64,000 nt of DNA from Nocardia xishanensis NBRC 101358 (GCF_001613365.1 NZ_BDCF01000014.1:1-64000), one strand, 5' to 3'; shown: positions 36,318-46,041, numbered from the stretch's first letter. The notes: a model not told the origin generated them from the letters alone. Translations and numbers: made by a program.

Positions 36318-38047
36318 CGCGCCTCCTCCACGCTCAGCTGAGACGCCACGATCTCCTGATACTCGGGACAGTCGCGCAGCAATTGTTCATGGGTGCCGAT
36401 GCCGGCCATCACGCCGTCTTCGAGCACCACGATCTGGTCGGCGTCGCGGATGGTCGCGATGCGCTGCGCCACGATGATCACCGAGGCGTTCTTGGTTTCC
36501 GGCTTCAGCGCCTCGCGCAGCCTGGCGTCGGTGGCGACGTCGAGCGCGGAGAACGAATCGTCGAAAAGGTAGACGCGCGGCTTGCGCACCAACGCACGCG
36601 CGATGGCCAGACGCTGACGCTGGCCGCCGGAGACCGTGGTGCCGCCCTGGGCAACCGGCGTCTCCAAACCCTGCGGCATCTCCCGCACGAAGTCGGCGGC
36701 CTGCGCGATCTCCAGGCAACGCCAGAGTTCTTCGTCGGTGGCGTCGGGGTTGCCGTAGCGCAGGTTGCTCGCGACCGTGCCGGAGAACAGGTACGCCTTC
36801 TGCGGCACCAGTCCTATTTGTTCGCGCAGCACCTCCAGGTCGAGGTGGCGAACATCGGTGCCGCCCACGTGGACCGCGCCGTCGGTGACGTCGATCAGTC
36901 GCGGGATCAGGTTGAGCAGCGTGGTCTTGCCGGAACCGGTGGAGCCGACGATGGCCGTGGTGGTGCCCGGCTCGACCTGGAACCGGATCGCGCGCAGCAC
37001 GGGCTTCTCCGCGCCGGGAAACGCGAACTCGCAGAACTGGAAGTCGACGGAGGCCGGGTCGCCCTCGAACGGCTGCGGCACGGGCGGCGGCTGCACCGAG
37101 GACTCGGTGGCGAGCACCGCGCCGATTCGGTCGGCCGACACCGCGGCGCGCGGGGCCATCATGGCGAGGAACGACGCCATCATGACCGCCATCAGGATCT
37201 GCATGATGTAGGACAACATCGCGGTGAGCGAGCCGATCTGCATCTCACCGGAGTCGATCAGATGCCCGCCGAACCAGATCACCCCCACCGCGGTGATGTT
37301 GCTGATCAGCATGACCAGCGGGAACATCAGCGCCATCAGCCTGCCCACGCGCAGCGCCGCATCGGTGAGTTCGGTGTTGGCCAGGCCGAACCGCCAGGTC
37401 TCCTGCCGTTCCCTGACGAACGCCCGCACCACTCTGATGCCGGTGATCTGCTCGCGCAGCACCCGGTTGACGCCATCGATGCGCTCCTGCATATCGCGGA
37501 AGCCCGGCACCATCCTGGCCACGATGGATCCCATCGACAGCGCGAGCGCGGGCACCGCGATCAGCAGCAGCCAGGACAGGCTCAGATCTTCGCGCAGCGC
37601 CATGACGATGCCGCCGACGCACATGATCGGCGCCATCACCAGGATGGTCGCCGACATCACGATGAGCAGCTGCACCTGCTGAATGTCGTTGGTGTTTCGG
37701 GTGATCAGCGAGGGCGCGCCGAACATGCCGACCTCGCGGGCGGAGAACGTGCCGACCCGGTGCACGAGCGCACCGCGCAGATCCCGGCCCGCGCCCATGG
37801 CGGCCTGCGCGCCGAGATAGACCGAGAACGCGGACGCGACGATTTGCACGCCGGTGACCGCGAGCATCCACAGCCCGGTGCTCCAGATGTAACCGACGTC
37901 ACCTTTGGTGACGCCGCCATCGATCAGATCGGCGTTCAGGCTCGGGAGGTAGAGCATCGCGATGACCGAAACCAGCTGGAGCGCAACGACCCCCGCCAGT
38001 TGTGCGCGGTAGGGGGACAGATGGGTCCTGAGCAGTCTGATCAACAT
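36314..38047 (-). CDS. ABC exporter half-transporter, degenerate-site subunit
   Basis: A 577-residue membrane-ATPase fusion. The P-loop GSTGSGKTTLLN and signature VSGGQRQ are normal. Walker B ends in Asp-Asp (VYLFDDSFSALD) where the catalytic Glu should be, and the switch His is Gln (IVAQRIATIRDAD). This is the pattern of the non-hydrolysing partner in heterodimers such as TM287/TM288. It is transcribed first, 69 bases after an Rrf2 regulator gene, and its stop overlaps the start of the competent subunit. The Rrf2 and TetR genes upstream on the same strand may be part of the transcript. Confidence 0.92.
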
Positions 38048-38116
38048 GATGCTTGGCAGGCTACCGGCAATCGGTGACAGCTGTCGGGGAGTTTTCTCCC
38101 GGCGGAAATCCCCAGC

Positions 38117-38575
38117 TCAGCGCCGCGCCCAGGCGCCGGGATCACCGGTGAGCGCCTCCACGAACTCGGGCAAACCGTCGGCGACGATGTCGCCGACAGT
38201 CACGTTCTCCAGCACCGAGCGGATGTTCACCCGCAGTGCGATCCACACCCGCTGCAGCGGTTCGGCCGCGCCCGAGTACTTCACGTCCTCCGGCCGCTGC
38301 CCGCGGACCGAGGCGAGCGGGCCCTCGATCGCGCGAATCACATCGGCGATGGAGATCTCGGACGCGGGCCTGGCCAGCGAGTAGCCGCCGTCGGGACCCC
38401 GCCTGCTGACGACCAGCTCGGCGCGGCGTAGCTCCCCCAGCACGGTCTCGAGCACCTTCGGCGGAATCCGCTGCGCGGTCGCGATGGCATCGGCCTTGAT
38501 CTTGGCCTCCGGTGTGGCCATTGCGATCTCCAGCAGGGTCCGCACCGCGTAATCGACCTTCGCGGTGATGTGCAC
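38117..38575 (-). CDS. Rrf2 family transcriptional regulator without cysteines
   Basis: A 152-residue Rrf2-type regulator. The winged helix reads KVDYAVRTLLEIAM then AIATAQRIPPKVLETVLGEL and RRGPDGGYSLARPASEISIAD, the strongest signature of the family. Iron-sulphur members (IscR, NsrR, RsrR) use three cysteines in the C-terminal half; this protein has no cysteine at all, so it cannot sense in that way. It starts at GTG 38575, five bases after GGGAG, 36 bases downstream of the tetR gene and 69 bases upstream of the ABC exporter. Confidence 0.92.
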   Translation of the reverse strand: MHITAKVDYAVRTLLEIAMATPEAKIKADAIATAQRIPPKVLETVLGELRRAELVVSRRGPDGGYSLARPASEISIADVIRAIEGPLASVRGQRPEDVKYSGAAEPLQRVWIALRVNIRSVLENVTVGDIVADGLPEFVEALTGDPGAWARR

Positions 38576-38611
38576 GGCTACTCCCAGGCGTGTTCGACGA
38601 CGCGCTCGAAT

Positions 38612-39205
38612 CTACGCGGTGCCGCAGGCGGTCAACACGCAGGTGGCCGAGTCGAGCAGTGTGGATTCCAGCAGCGAGTCGTCGGCGCCAGGCACCAGCT
38701 CCGTCGAAATCAGCGCCACCCCGAGCACCTCGAGCGCGGCGCATGCCCGCAGCCGCGACTCGTCGGTCGGATCCGGGCCCGCCAGCCACTCGCGCAGCAC
38801 TTTATTGGAATCCCGCAGGTCCGGGTATCGGTCGGCCATCGCGTTGACGATCGCCACCGCGTCGCGCACGCACAGCGCGCCTGCGTCGCGGTGCCGGATG
38901 AGCCCGCGCAGGTAGCCGCGCAGCACCGCGCGCACGCCTTCGGCGTTGTACGGAACCGCGTCGATGTCCTCGATGACCGAGCGCAGGTGGTCGATGATCG
39001 GGTCGATGATCGCCAATAGCAGATCGAGCTTCGAGGGGTAGTGATAGTACAGCGAAGCCTTTGTGATTCCCACCGCATCCGCGACCTCGCGAAGGCTCGT
39101 CTGCTCGAATCCCTTGGCGCCGAATAGCTTCACAGCGGCGTCGCGAATCGCGATTTTAGTGCCGCTACCTGCGAGAACGCTGTCGGGCGCGTTCGGTCCG
39201 GCCAT
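38612..39205 (-). CDS. TetR family regulator, divergent from MmpL-like genes
   Basis: A 197-residue repressor. The helix-turn-helix is SLREVADAVGITKASLYYHY followed by PSKLDLLLAI, at about residues 38-70. The C-terminal domain is of the common actinobacterial type with LVPGADDSLLE near the end. It is divergent from the two duplicated MmpL-like genes and the 202-base gap between them contains the CCTACCG palindrome described below, so it most likely represses the transporters and itself. RBS GAGAGGAT precedes ATG 39205. Confidence 0.92.
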   Translation of the reverse strand: MAGPNAPDSVLAGSGTKIAIRDAAVKLFGAKGFEQTSLREVADAVGITKASLYYHYPSKLDLLLAIIDPIIDHLRSVIEDIDAVPYNAEGVRAVLRGYLRGLIRHRDAGALCVRDAVAIVNAMADRYPDLRDSNKVLREWLAGPDPTDESRLRACAALEVLGVALISTELVPGADDSLLESTLLDSATCVLTACGTA

Positions 39206-39281
39206 CGGATGATCCTCTCATCAACTCTGCGCATGGCTAACGTTGCCACCGAAATTGAGGTTGTACCTCCACTTACCCGGT

Positions 39282-39307
39282 CGGTAGTCTACCTACCGCA
39301 CGGTAGG
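39282..39307. promoter_or_regulatory. TetR operator between tetR and MmpL-like genes
   Basis: CCTACCG-CA-CGGTAGG (39292-39307) is a perfect 7-2-7 palindrome. A further CGGTAG half-site lies at 39282-39287 with the same orientation as the right arm, giving three half-sites. The arrangement is typical for TetR repressors that bind as two dimers. It is placed between the divergent tetR (start 39205) and the transporter (start 39408). Confidence 0.78.
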
Positions 39308-39407
39308 CAGAAGCGTAAATGGAGGCGGGGGCAACGCCAAGCCCCCGCGAGAGTGTTGTCTGCACGCCACGAACCAGCACCCCCAGTCATCGCTAGGAGT
39401 ACCCCTC

Positions 39408-41705
39408 GTGTCCGTTTACCTCTATAGATTCGGAAAGTTCGCTTTCCGCCGGAAATGGATAGTGCTTCCGGTCTGGCTTGTCCTGTTCTTGCTGATCGGT
39501 GGCCTCGGCTCGCAGCTCAGCAAGCCGATGAGCAACGACTTCAGCATGCCCGAGCTGCCCTCGGCCCGGGCCAACGAGATTCTCGACAAGCACTTCCCCG
39601 GCGCGTCGGACGCGTTCAAGTTCGACGCCGTCACCGGCACCTATGTCATCGGCGCGCCCGAGGGGCAGAAGCTCACCGATCCCGCGAACCGTGCGGCGGT
39701 CGAGGCGTTCATCGCCAAGCTCAACCAGCTCGACATCGTCGACCACGAGAAGCCGATCTCGAACCCGATCGACGCCGCCGAGAAGATGGGCTGCCTCGCC
39801 AACCCCGATCCCTCGCAGTGCAGCGGCGCACCGCTGAACGTGCTGAGCAAGGACGACCCGAACTCCGTCGCGTTCATGAGCGTGCCGTTCGGCATCGCGA
39901 AGTTCACCGACGTCACCGCGGAGAACCGCGCGGCGGCCTACGACGTGGCGGCCGAGGCCAGGAACTCCGGGCTCCAGGTCGAGGTGAGCGGCTCCATCGC
40001 CCAGACCCAGGAGCAGCCGAGCGGTACCGCCGAGATGATCGGCATGGGCGTCGCGCTGGTCGTGATGATCGTGGCCTTCGGCGCCATCGTGGCGGCCTTC
40101 GTGCCGATCGTCACCGCGATCATCGGCCTCGGCGCCGCCACCTCGGTCATCATGTTGGGCACCTCGATCATCGAGGTGCCGAGCTTCACCACGTTCCTCG
40201 CCTCGATGATCGGCATCGCGCTCTCGATCGACTACGCGCTGTTCATCGTGTCCAGGTACAAACACGAACTGGCCGTGCAGGATTCGCCGGAAGAGGCGGC
40301 GGGCACCGCGCTCGGCACCGCCGGTTCCGCGGTGGTGTTCGCCGGTCTGACCGTGATCATCGCCCTGGCGGGGCTCAGCATCGTCGGCGTCGAGTTCCTG
40401 ACCTTCATGGGTCTCGGCGGTGCGATCGCGGCGGGCTTCGCGGTGATCACCGCGATCACGCTGATGCCCGCGCTGCTCGGCGCGTTCGGCCGGTTCCTGT
40501 TCAAGCCCAAGCTGCCGCTGGTCGCCAAGCACGACCCGGAAGACGACAGCGTCGTCACCAACGGCATGCGCTTCGGCCGCCTGATCGGCAAGGCGCCGTG
40601 GGCCGCGCTGATCCTGTCCGTCGTTGCGCTCGGCGCGCTCGCCGCGCCCGCGGCCGGACTGAACCTCGGCCTGCCCGGCGAGGACAGCATGCCCAAGACC
40701 TCCACCGTCCGTAAGGCCTACGAACTGCGCACCGAAGGCTTCGGCGAAGGCAGCAACGGCGTGCTCAACGTCGCCGTCGACCTGAGCAACGTCGCACCGG
40801 AGAAGCGGGACGAGGCGGTCGGCGCCCTGCGCGAACGGCTCGCGTCCTACGACAACATGGACTACGTCACCGAGCCGCAGTTCAGCGGTGAGGACAAGGC
40901 GGGCGCGCTGCTCGACGGCGTGCCGAAGTCGGGCCCGAACAACCAGGACACCAAGGACCTGGTGCGCGACGCCCGCGAAGCCGAAGCGGGCCTGAAGGCG
41001 CAGTACGGCATCGAATACGGCATCACCGGTACCACCGCCATCTACGCCGATGTCGACCACGTGCTGCTCAGCAAGATCGCGCCGTACCTGGCCATCGTGG
41101 CGGGCGCCGCGTTCATCCTGCTGATCCTGGTGTTCCGCTCGATCCTGGTGCCGCTGACCGCCGCGCTCGGCTTCCTGCTCTCCATGGCGGCCACCTTCGG
41201 CGCGACGGTGCTGATCTTCCAGGAGGGCAAGCTCGGCCTGATCGACGATCCGCAGCCGATCGTCAGCTTCATGCCGATCATGCTCATCGGTCTCGTGTTC
41301 GGTCTCGCCATGGACTACCAGGTGTTCCTGGTGACTCGCATGCGCGAGGAATACGTGCACGGCAAGTCGGCCAAGGAAGCGGTTGTCGCCGGCTACCACC
41401 ACGGCGCGCGCGTGGTGACCTCGGCCGCGATCATCATGATCTCGGTGTTCGCCTCCTTCATCCTGGAGTCGGACGTCACGGCGAAGTCCTTCGGTTTCGC
41501 GCTGGCGGCGGGCGTGCTGTTCGACGCCTTCATCGTCCGCATGGTGCTGATCCCGTCGCTGCTGGTGATCATGGGCAAGTGGTCCTGGTGGATGCCGAAG
41601 TGGCTGGACCGCATCGTGCCCGATATCGATGTCGAGGGAACCAAGCTGCGTGATCTGCAGCGGAAGTCCGTCGAGCTGAAGAAGGAACCGGTCGCCGTGA
41701 GCTGA
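39408..41705 (+). CDS. MMPL family transporter, copy A of tandem pair
   Basis: A 765-residue RND transporter of the MmpL-like type with two six-helix halves. The proton-relay Asp-Tyr pairs are in GIALSIDYALFIVSRYKHEL and GLAMDYQVFLVTRMREEY. It starts at GTG 39408, ten bases after AGGAG. The next gene is a paralogue of exactly the same length and the DNA is identical over at least 147 bases (40637-40783). A TetR regulator is divergent. The lipid or drug carried is unknown; no mmpS-like partner or lipid synthase adjoins. A strong terminator follows the gene, so the two copies may be expressed separately. Confidence 0.93.
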   Translation: MSVYLYRFGKFAFRRKWIVLPVWLVLFLLIGGLGSQLSKPMSNDFSMPELPSARANEILDKHFPGASDAFKFDAVTGTYVIGAPEGQKLTDPANRAAVEAFIAKLNQLDIVDHEKPISNPIDAAEKMGCLANPDPSQCSGAPLNVLSKDDPNSVAFMSVPFGIAKFTDVTAENRAAAYDVAAEARNSGLQVEVSGSIAQTQEQPSGTAEMIGMGVALVVMIVAFGAIVAAFVPIVTAIIGLGAATSVIMLGTSIIEVPSFTTFLASMIGIALSIDYALFIVSRYKHELAVQDSPEEAAGTALGTAGSAVVFAGLTVIIALAGLSIVGVEFLTFMGLGGAIAAGFAVITAITLMPALLGAFGRFLFKPKLPLVAKHDPEDDSVVTNGMRFGRLIGKAPWAALILSVVALGALAAPAAGLNLGLPGEDSMPKTSTVRKAYELRTEGFGEGSNGVLNVAVDLSNVAPEKRDEAVGALRERLASYDNMDYVTEPQFSGEDKAGALLDGVPKSGPNNQDTKDLVRDAREAEAGLKAQYGIEYGITGTTAIYADVDHVLLSKIAPYLAIVAGAAFILLILVFRSILVPLTAALGFLLSMAATFGATVLIFQEGKLGLIDDPQPIVSFMPIMLIGLVFGLAMDYQVFLVTRMREEYVHGKSAKEAVVAGYHHGARVVTSAAIIMISVFASFILESDVTAKSFGFALAAGVLFDAFIVRMVLIPSLLVIMGKWSWWMPKWLDRIVPDIDVEGTKLRDLQRKSVELKKEPVAVS

Positions 41706-41719
41706 GCGGATTCCGCCGA

Positions 41720-41760
41720 ACGTCGGCCCCGCACCCAGGTCCTGGGTGCGGGGCCGACGT
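41720..41760. terminator. Strong terminator between the two MmpL-like copies
   Basis: An 18-base perfect stem (41720-41737 with 41743-41760), five-base loop, followed by GTTTT. It should stop most transcripts of copy A. Confidence 0.9.
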
Positions 41761-41935
41761 GTTTTCGCGGGTTCTTGATCTCGTGCCCAGTTCGCAGCAG
41801 ACTCGGGGTGTTCGACTCTTTGCTCGGTAGACCGCCTGCGCGTCGGCGCGGCGGAGGTAGTTCGCGAGCGCGTGCGGCTGAGCCCGCGTGTTCGTTCCCG
41901 AACCGGCTCGACCCGATCACCGCGAGGAGAACCCG

Positions 41936-44233
41936 TTGTCCGTGTATCTATACCGGTGGGGAAAGTTCGCTTTCCGCCGCAAATGGATCGTGCTGCCGGT
42001 ATGGCTCGTCCTATTCCTGCTTCTCGGCGGACTCGGCGCCCAGTTGAAGGAGCCGATGACCGACGACTTCAGCCTGCCGAATCTGCCTTCCGAGCGGGCG
42101 ACGGAAATCCTCGACGAACACTTCCCCGGCATGTCGGCGGCGTTCCGGTTCGATGCGGTCACCGGCACGTACGTGATCGGCGCGCCGACGGGACAGAGGC
42201 TCACCGATCCGGTCGACCACGAGGCGGTCGTGGCGCTGATCGGCAGCTTGGAGCGTCTCGACATCGTCGACCACGCCAAGCCGCTGGTCGACCCGATCGC
42301 CGCGGCCCAGCGGATGGGCTGCCTCGTGCCGAACCCGGACGTCTCCACCTGTAGTGGAGCCCCGCTGAACGTGCTCAACAAGACCGAGCCCGGCACCGTC
42401 GCGGTCGTCAGCGTGCCGTTCGCCATCGAGGAGTTCGCCGACATCACCGCCGAGCAGCGCGCCGCCGCCTACGACGCCGCCGACGCGGCGCGCAACGCCG
42501 GGCTGACGGTCGAGCTCAGCGGCACCATCGCGATCGAGCAGCAGGCCCCGAGCGGCAAGTCGGAGATGATCGGCATGGGCGTCGCGCTGGTCGTGATGAT
42601 CGTGGCCTTCGGCGCCATCGTGGCCGCTTTCGTGCCGATCGTCACCGCCATCGTCGGCCTCGGCGCGGCCACCTCGCTGATCTTCCTCGGCACCTCGGTG
42701 CTGTCCATCCCCAGCTTCACCACGTTCCTCGCCTCGATGATCGGCATCGCGCTATCGATCGACTACGCGCTGTTCGTCGTGTCCAGGTACAAACACGAAC
42801 TGGCCGTGAGGGATTCGCCGGAAGAGGCGGCGGGCACCGCGTTGGCCACGGCTGGGTCCGCGGTGGTGTTCGCCGGTCTCACCGTGATCATCGCGCTCGT
42901 CGGGCTCAGCGTCGTCGGCGTCCGGTTCCTGACGTTCATGGGTTTGGGCGGCGCCGTCGCGGCGGGCTTCGCGGTGCTCGTCGCGCTCACACTGATGCCC
43001 GCGCTGCTCGGCGCGCTCGGGCGGTTCCTGTTCAAGCCGAAGCTGCCGCTGGTCGCCGAGCACGATCCCGAGGACGACTCCGTCGTGACGAATGGCATGC
43101 GCGTCGCCCGGCTGATCGGCCGCGTTCCCGCCGTCACGCTGGCGCTCAGCGTGGTGGTGCTCGGCCTGCTCGCCGCGCCCGCGGCCGGACTGAACCTCGG
43201 CCTGCCCGGCGAGGACAGCATGCCCAAGACCTCCACCGTCCGTAAGGCCTACGAACTGCGCACCGAAGGCTTCGGCGAAGGCAGCAACGGCGTGCTCAAC
43301 GTCGCCGTCGACCTCACCGACGTGCCCGCCGATCGCCGGGCGGAGGCGATGACCGCATTGCGCGACAAGCTCGCCTCCTACGCCGACATGGACTACGTGA
43401 CCGAACCGACGCCGAGCCGTGACGGCAACGGCGCCCTGCTCGACGGCGTGCCGAAGTCGGGCCCGAACAACCAGTCGACCAAGGACCTGGTGCGCGACGC
43501 CCGCGCAGCCGAGGCGGGCCTCAACGCCGAGTACGGCATCCACTACGGCATCACCGGAACCACCGCCATCTACGCGGACATCGACCACGTGCTGCTCAGC
43601 AAGATCGTGCCCTACATGGCGATCGTCGCCGGGGCGGCGTTCGTGCTGCTGATCCTGGTCTTCCGATCCATCCTGGTCCCGCTGACCGGCGCGCTCGGCT
43701 TCCTGCTCTCCATGGCCGCGACCTTCGGCGCGACCGTGCTGGTCTTCCAGGACGGCAAGCTCGGACTGATCGAGGATCCGCATCCGATCGTCAGCTTCCT
43801 GCCCATCATGCTGATCGGCCTGGTGTTCGGCCTGGCGATGGACTATCAGGTGTTCCTGGTGACGCGCATGCGCGAGGAGTACGTGCACGGCGCCTCACCC
43901 AAGGAGGCCATGGTCAACGGTTACCACCACGGCGCGCGCGTGGTCACCGCGGCCGCGATCATCATGATCTCCGTGTTCGGGTCGTTCCTCTTGGAATCCG
44001 ACCCGACCGCCAAGTCGATGGGTTTCGCCCTCGCGGCGGGCGTGCTGCTCGACGCCTTCCTGGTCCGGATGGTGTTGATCCCCTCGCTGCTGGTGCTGAT
44101 GGGCGAGTGGGCGTGGTGGATGCCCAGGTGGCTGGACAAGATCGTGCCCGATATCGACGTGGAGGGCGCGCGGCTGCACGACCTTCGGGCCAGGGCGGTC
44201 GCCGCGCGGGAGTCCGTCACGGTCGGCGACTGA
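41936..44233 (+). CDS. MMPL family transporter, copy B of tandem pair
   Basis: A 765-residue paralogue of the preceding gene. I place the start at TTG 41936 because GAGGAGA lies five bases upstream and the resulting protein begins SVYLYRWGKFAFRRKWIVLP and has exactly the length of copy A; upstream in-frame codons do not match copy A. The Asp-Tyr pairs in GIALSIDYALFVVSRYKHEL and GLAMDYQVFLVTRMREEY are conserved. Sequence divergence is uneven: some stretches are identical in DNA (43168-43314), others, such as the first periplasmic loop, differ markedly. This suggests duplication with later gene conversion. Substrate divergence would most likely lie in the loops. Confidence 0.92.
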   Translation: MSVYLYRWGKFAFRRKWIVLPVWLVLFLLLGGLGAQLKEPMTDDFSLPNLPSERATEILDEHFPGMSAAFRFDAVTGTYVIGAPTGQRLTDPVDHEAVVALIGSLERLDIVDHAKPLVDPIAAAQRMGCLVPNPDVSTCSGAPLNVLNKTEPGTVAVVSVPFAIEEFADITAEQRAAAYDAADAARNAGLTVELSGTIAIEQQAPSGKSEMIGMGVALVVMIVAFGAIVAAFVPIVTAIVGLGAATSLIFLGTSVLSIPSFTTFLASMIGIALSIDYALFVVSRYKHELAVRDSPEEAAGTALATAGSAVVFAGLTVIIALVGLSVVGVRFLTFMGLGGAVAAGFAVLVALTLMPALLGALGRFLFKPKLPLVAEHDPEDDSVVTNGMRVARLIGRVPAVTLALSVVVLGLLAAPAAGLNLGLPGEDSMPKTSTVRKAYELRTEGFGEGSNGVLNVAVDLTDVPADRRAEAMTALRDKLASYADMDYVTEPTPSRDGNGALLDGVPKSGPNNQSTKDLVRDARAAEAGLNAEYGIHYGITGTTAIYADIDHVLLSKIVPYMAIVAGAAFVLLILVFRSILVPLTGALGFLLSMAATFGATVLVFQDGKLGLIEDPHPIVSFLPIMLIGLVFGLAMDYQVFLVTRMREEYVHGASPKEAMVNGYHHGARVVTAAAIIMISVFGSFLLESDPTAKSMGFALAAGVLLDAFLVRMVLIPSLLVLMGEWAWWMPRWLDKIVPDIDVEGARLHDLRARAVAARESVTVGD

Positions 44234-44326
44234 CTCCCGCGCGGTCGAATCGGCTTCGCACCGGTTGGTACGTGGCCGTTTTCGTCCCGGTAGCCGAACG
44301 CCCTGCGCTACCGGGTTGCCACCGAG

Positions 44327-44578
44327 TCACTCACTCGGCCGCGGCACGACACAGTTCGACACCCTGGGGTTGAGACCCAGGTAATTCAGCGGCCCGGAGA
44401 TCGCGGTGAGCGCGATCGTGCCGAATCCGGCGCAATTGATCGGCCCGCTGTTGAAGTACTGCCGCTGGCCTGCGGCGATCATGCCGACGGCCAACCACAC
44501 CAGGAGCAGCAGACTGAACCACCGCATCCCGGATTCGCGCGCAGCCCGCCCGTGAGTCACTCGCTCGCGCATAGTCAT
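44327..44578 (-). CDS. Small membrane/secreted protein, twin A
   Basis: An 83-residue protein starting at ATG 44578, five bases after GGAAGG. One hydrophobic helix (FSLLLLVWLAVGMIAAG) is followed by a conserved 40-residue tail, YFNSGPINCAGFGTIALTAI then SGPLNYLGLNPRVSNC. A near-identical tail occurs in a second gene at 45796, on the other side of the EamA exporter. Two cysteines are conserved in both and could form one disulphide outside the membrane. I do not know this family. The pair flanking one exporter suggests related work, but there is no functional clue. Confidence 0.7.
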   Translation of the reverse strand: MTMRERVTHGRAARESGMRWFSLLLLVWLAVGMIAAGQRQYFNSGPINCAGFGTIALTAISGPLNYLGLNPRVSNCVVPRPSE

Positions 44579-44750
44579 CGCTTCCTTCCGCACTCGCGCC
44601 GATTGGCGTAAGGGGGGAGATACCCTCATGCCCACCGGTTACTCTCAGTGCGCTCGGCCACAATTCGGGCGACATTTCGCAACGGAGTAAGGCGTGCGTG
44701 GCAACCGGGCGGACGAAATTCTTTTACTTTGCACACCTAGCTTTCGGCTC

Positions 44751-45725
44751 GTGGTCGTCACCTCGGTTGAACAAATACCGCCGCGCACCCTTCCCCCACT
44801 CACCTCCCGAACGCCCGTAGACCGGGTGCCCGCGCCGCTGCTGGTGCTCGGCGCGATGGTCTCCATCCACCTCGGCGCGGCCGTCGCCAAGCAGCTGTTC
44901 GCGCTCGCGGGCGCGGATGTGGTCGCCTGCCTGCGCATCGTCGTCGCCGGTGTGATCGCGCTGCTGCTCTGGCGGCCCGCGCTCCGGGTGCGTCGCCGCG
45001 CGCTGCCGGGCATCGCCGGGCTCGGAATTTCCATCGCCGCAATGAATCTCAGCTTCTACGCGGCAATCGAGCGGATTCCGCTCGGCGTCGCGGTCACCAT
45101 CGAATTCCTCGGGCCGCTCACCGTCGCGCTGCTCGGATCGCGCAAGATCCGCGACGCGCTCTTCGCGCTCCTCGCCGGCGGGGGCGTATTGCTGCTGATG
45201 GACTCCGGCGGGAAGATGTCTTGGACCGGTGTGCTTTTCGCGCTTCTCGCCGGCGCCGGATGGGGCGCGTACATCGCCTGTGGCGCGGTGGTCGGCCAGC
45301 ACACGGCGGGCCACGACGGGCTCGCGCTGGCGATGGCTTTCGGCGGCGTACTCGTGCTGCCTTTCCTTGTGGCGCAGGGGGGTTCGGCACTACTGAACCC
45401 GATACTGCTGGCCGGGGTCGCCGTGGTCGCGGTGTGCTCGTCGCTGGTGCCGCACGCCGTCGAGCTGACCGTGCTGCGGCGGATCGAGGCGTCGGTGTTC
45501 GGTGTGTGGATGAGTCTGCAACCCGCGGTCGCCGCGGTGGCCGGGCTGGTGCTGCTCGGAGAGGGTCTGCACGCGGCGCAGTGGGCAGGCGTCGCGACCG
45601 TGGTCGCAGCCGCCGCTGGCTCGGCCTATTTCGCGGCCGATCGGCGACGCGGAGACGTCGCGATCGAGGCTGGGCACACGATGGCGGACAGCGCACCGCG
45701 GGATCTGACCGCGGCGGCACGCTGA
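44751..45725 (+). CDS. EamA/RhtA-type drug-metabolite transporter
   Basis: A 324-residue inner-membrane exporter of the DMT superfamily with ten helices in two EamA repeats. RhtA-type members export amino acids such as threonine and homoserine. Hallmarks are GAMVSIHLGAAVAKQLFALA at the first helix, YAAIERIPLGVAVTIEFLGP ending repeat one, and ELTVLRRIEASVFGVWMSLQ in repeat two. I start at GTG 44751, seven bases after TAGCTT, consistent with a leaderless mRNA; an in-frame start at 44694 has no ribosome-binding site. It is flanked on both sides by minus-strand twins of a small unknown protein. Confidence 0.88.
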   Translation: MVVTSVEQIPPRTLPPLTSRTPVDRVPAPLLVLGAMVSIHLGAAVAKQLFALAGADVVACLRIVVAGVIALLLWRPALRVRRRALPGIAGLGISIAAMNLSFYAAIERIPLGVAVTIEFLGPLTVALLGSRKIRDALFALLAGGGVLLLMDSGGKMSWTGVLFALLAGAGWGAYIACGAVVGQHTAGHDGLALAMAFGGVLVLPFLVAQGGSALLNPILLAGVAVVAVCSSLVPHAVELTVLRRIEASVFGVWMSLQPAVAAVAGLVLLGEGLHAAQWAGVATVVAAAAGSAYFAADRRRGDVAIEAGHTMADSAPRDLTAAAR

Positions 45726-45731
45726 ACGAAA

Positions 45732-45763
45732 CGGTCCCGGCGGTCGGAAGACCACCGGGACCG
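45732..45763. terminator. Hairpin after EamA gene
   Basis: A 14-position stem (one C-A mismatch) around loop GGAA, lying between the convergent EamA gene and small twin B. There is no T-run, so terminator function is only likely. Confidence 0.5.
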
Positions 45764-45795
45764 GATTCCGCCGCCCGGCGCGCTATCCGCGCGGA

Positions 45796-46041
45796 CTACG
45801 GACTTGGCTGCGGCACATTGCAATCAGAGACCTTCGGGTTCACGCCCATGTAGTTGAGCGGCCCCGCGATCACCGTGACCGCGATCGTGCCGAAACCGGC
45901 GCAATTGACCGGACCGCTGTCGAAGTAGTCACGCTGGACACAGGCGGCCACCCCGATCAGCAACCAGATCAGGACAATCAGACTTCCGATTCTCATTGAA
46001 CTCTCGCGCATCGTTCCCACGCGGACGGCTCGGCGGCGCAT
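45796..46041 (-). CDS. Small membrane/secreted protein, twin B
   Basis: An 81-residue paralogue of the gene at 44327. A hydrophobic helix (GSLIVLIWLLIGVAACV) precedes the conserved tail, YFDSGPVNCAGFGTIAVTVI then AGPLNYMGVNPKVSDC. Most tail positions match twin A. Unlike twin A the helix ends in VAAC, which could be a lipobox, so this copy might be lipid-anchored. The start is uncertain: ATG 46041 has GGGAAGGG twelve bases upstream, and ATG 46011 or 45996 are alternatives closer to the helix. Function unknown. Confidence 0.7.
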   Translation of the reverse strand: MRRRAVRVGTMRESSMRIGSLIVLIWLLIGVAACVQRDYFDSGPVNCAGFGTIAVTVIAGPLNYMGVNPKVSDCNVPQPSP

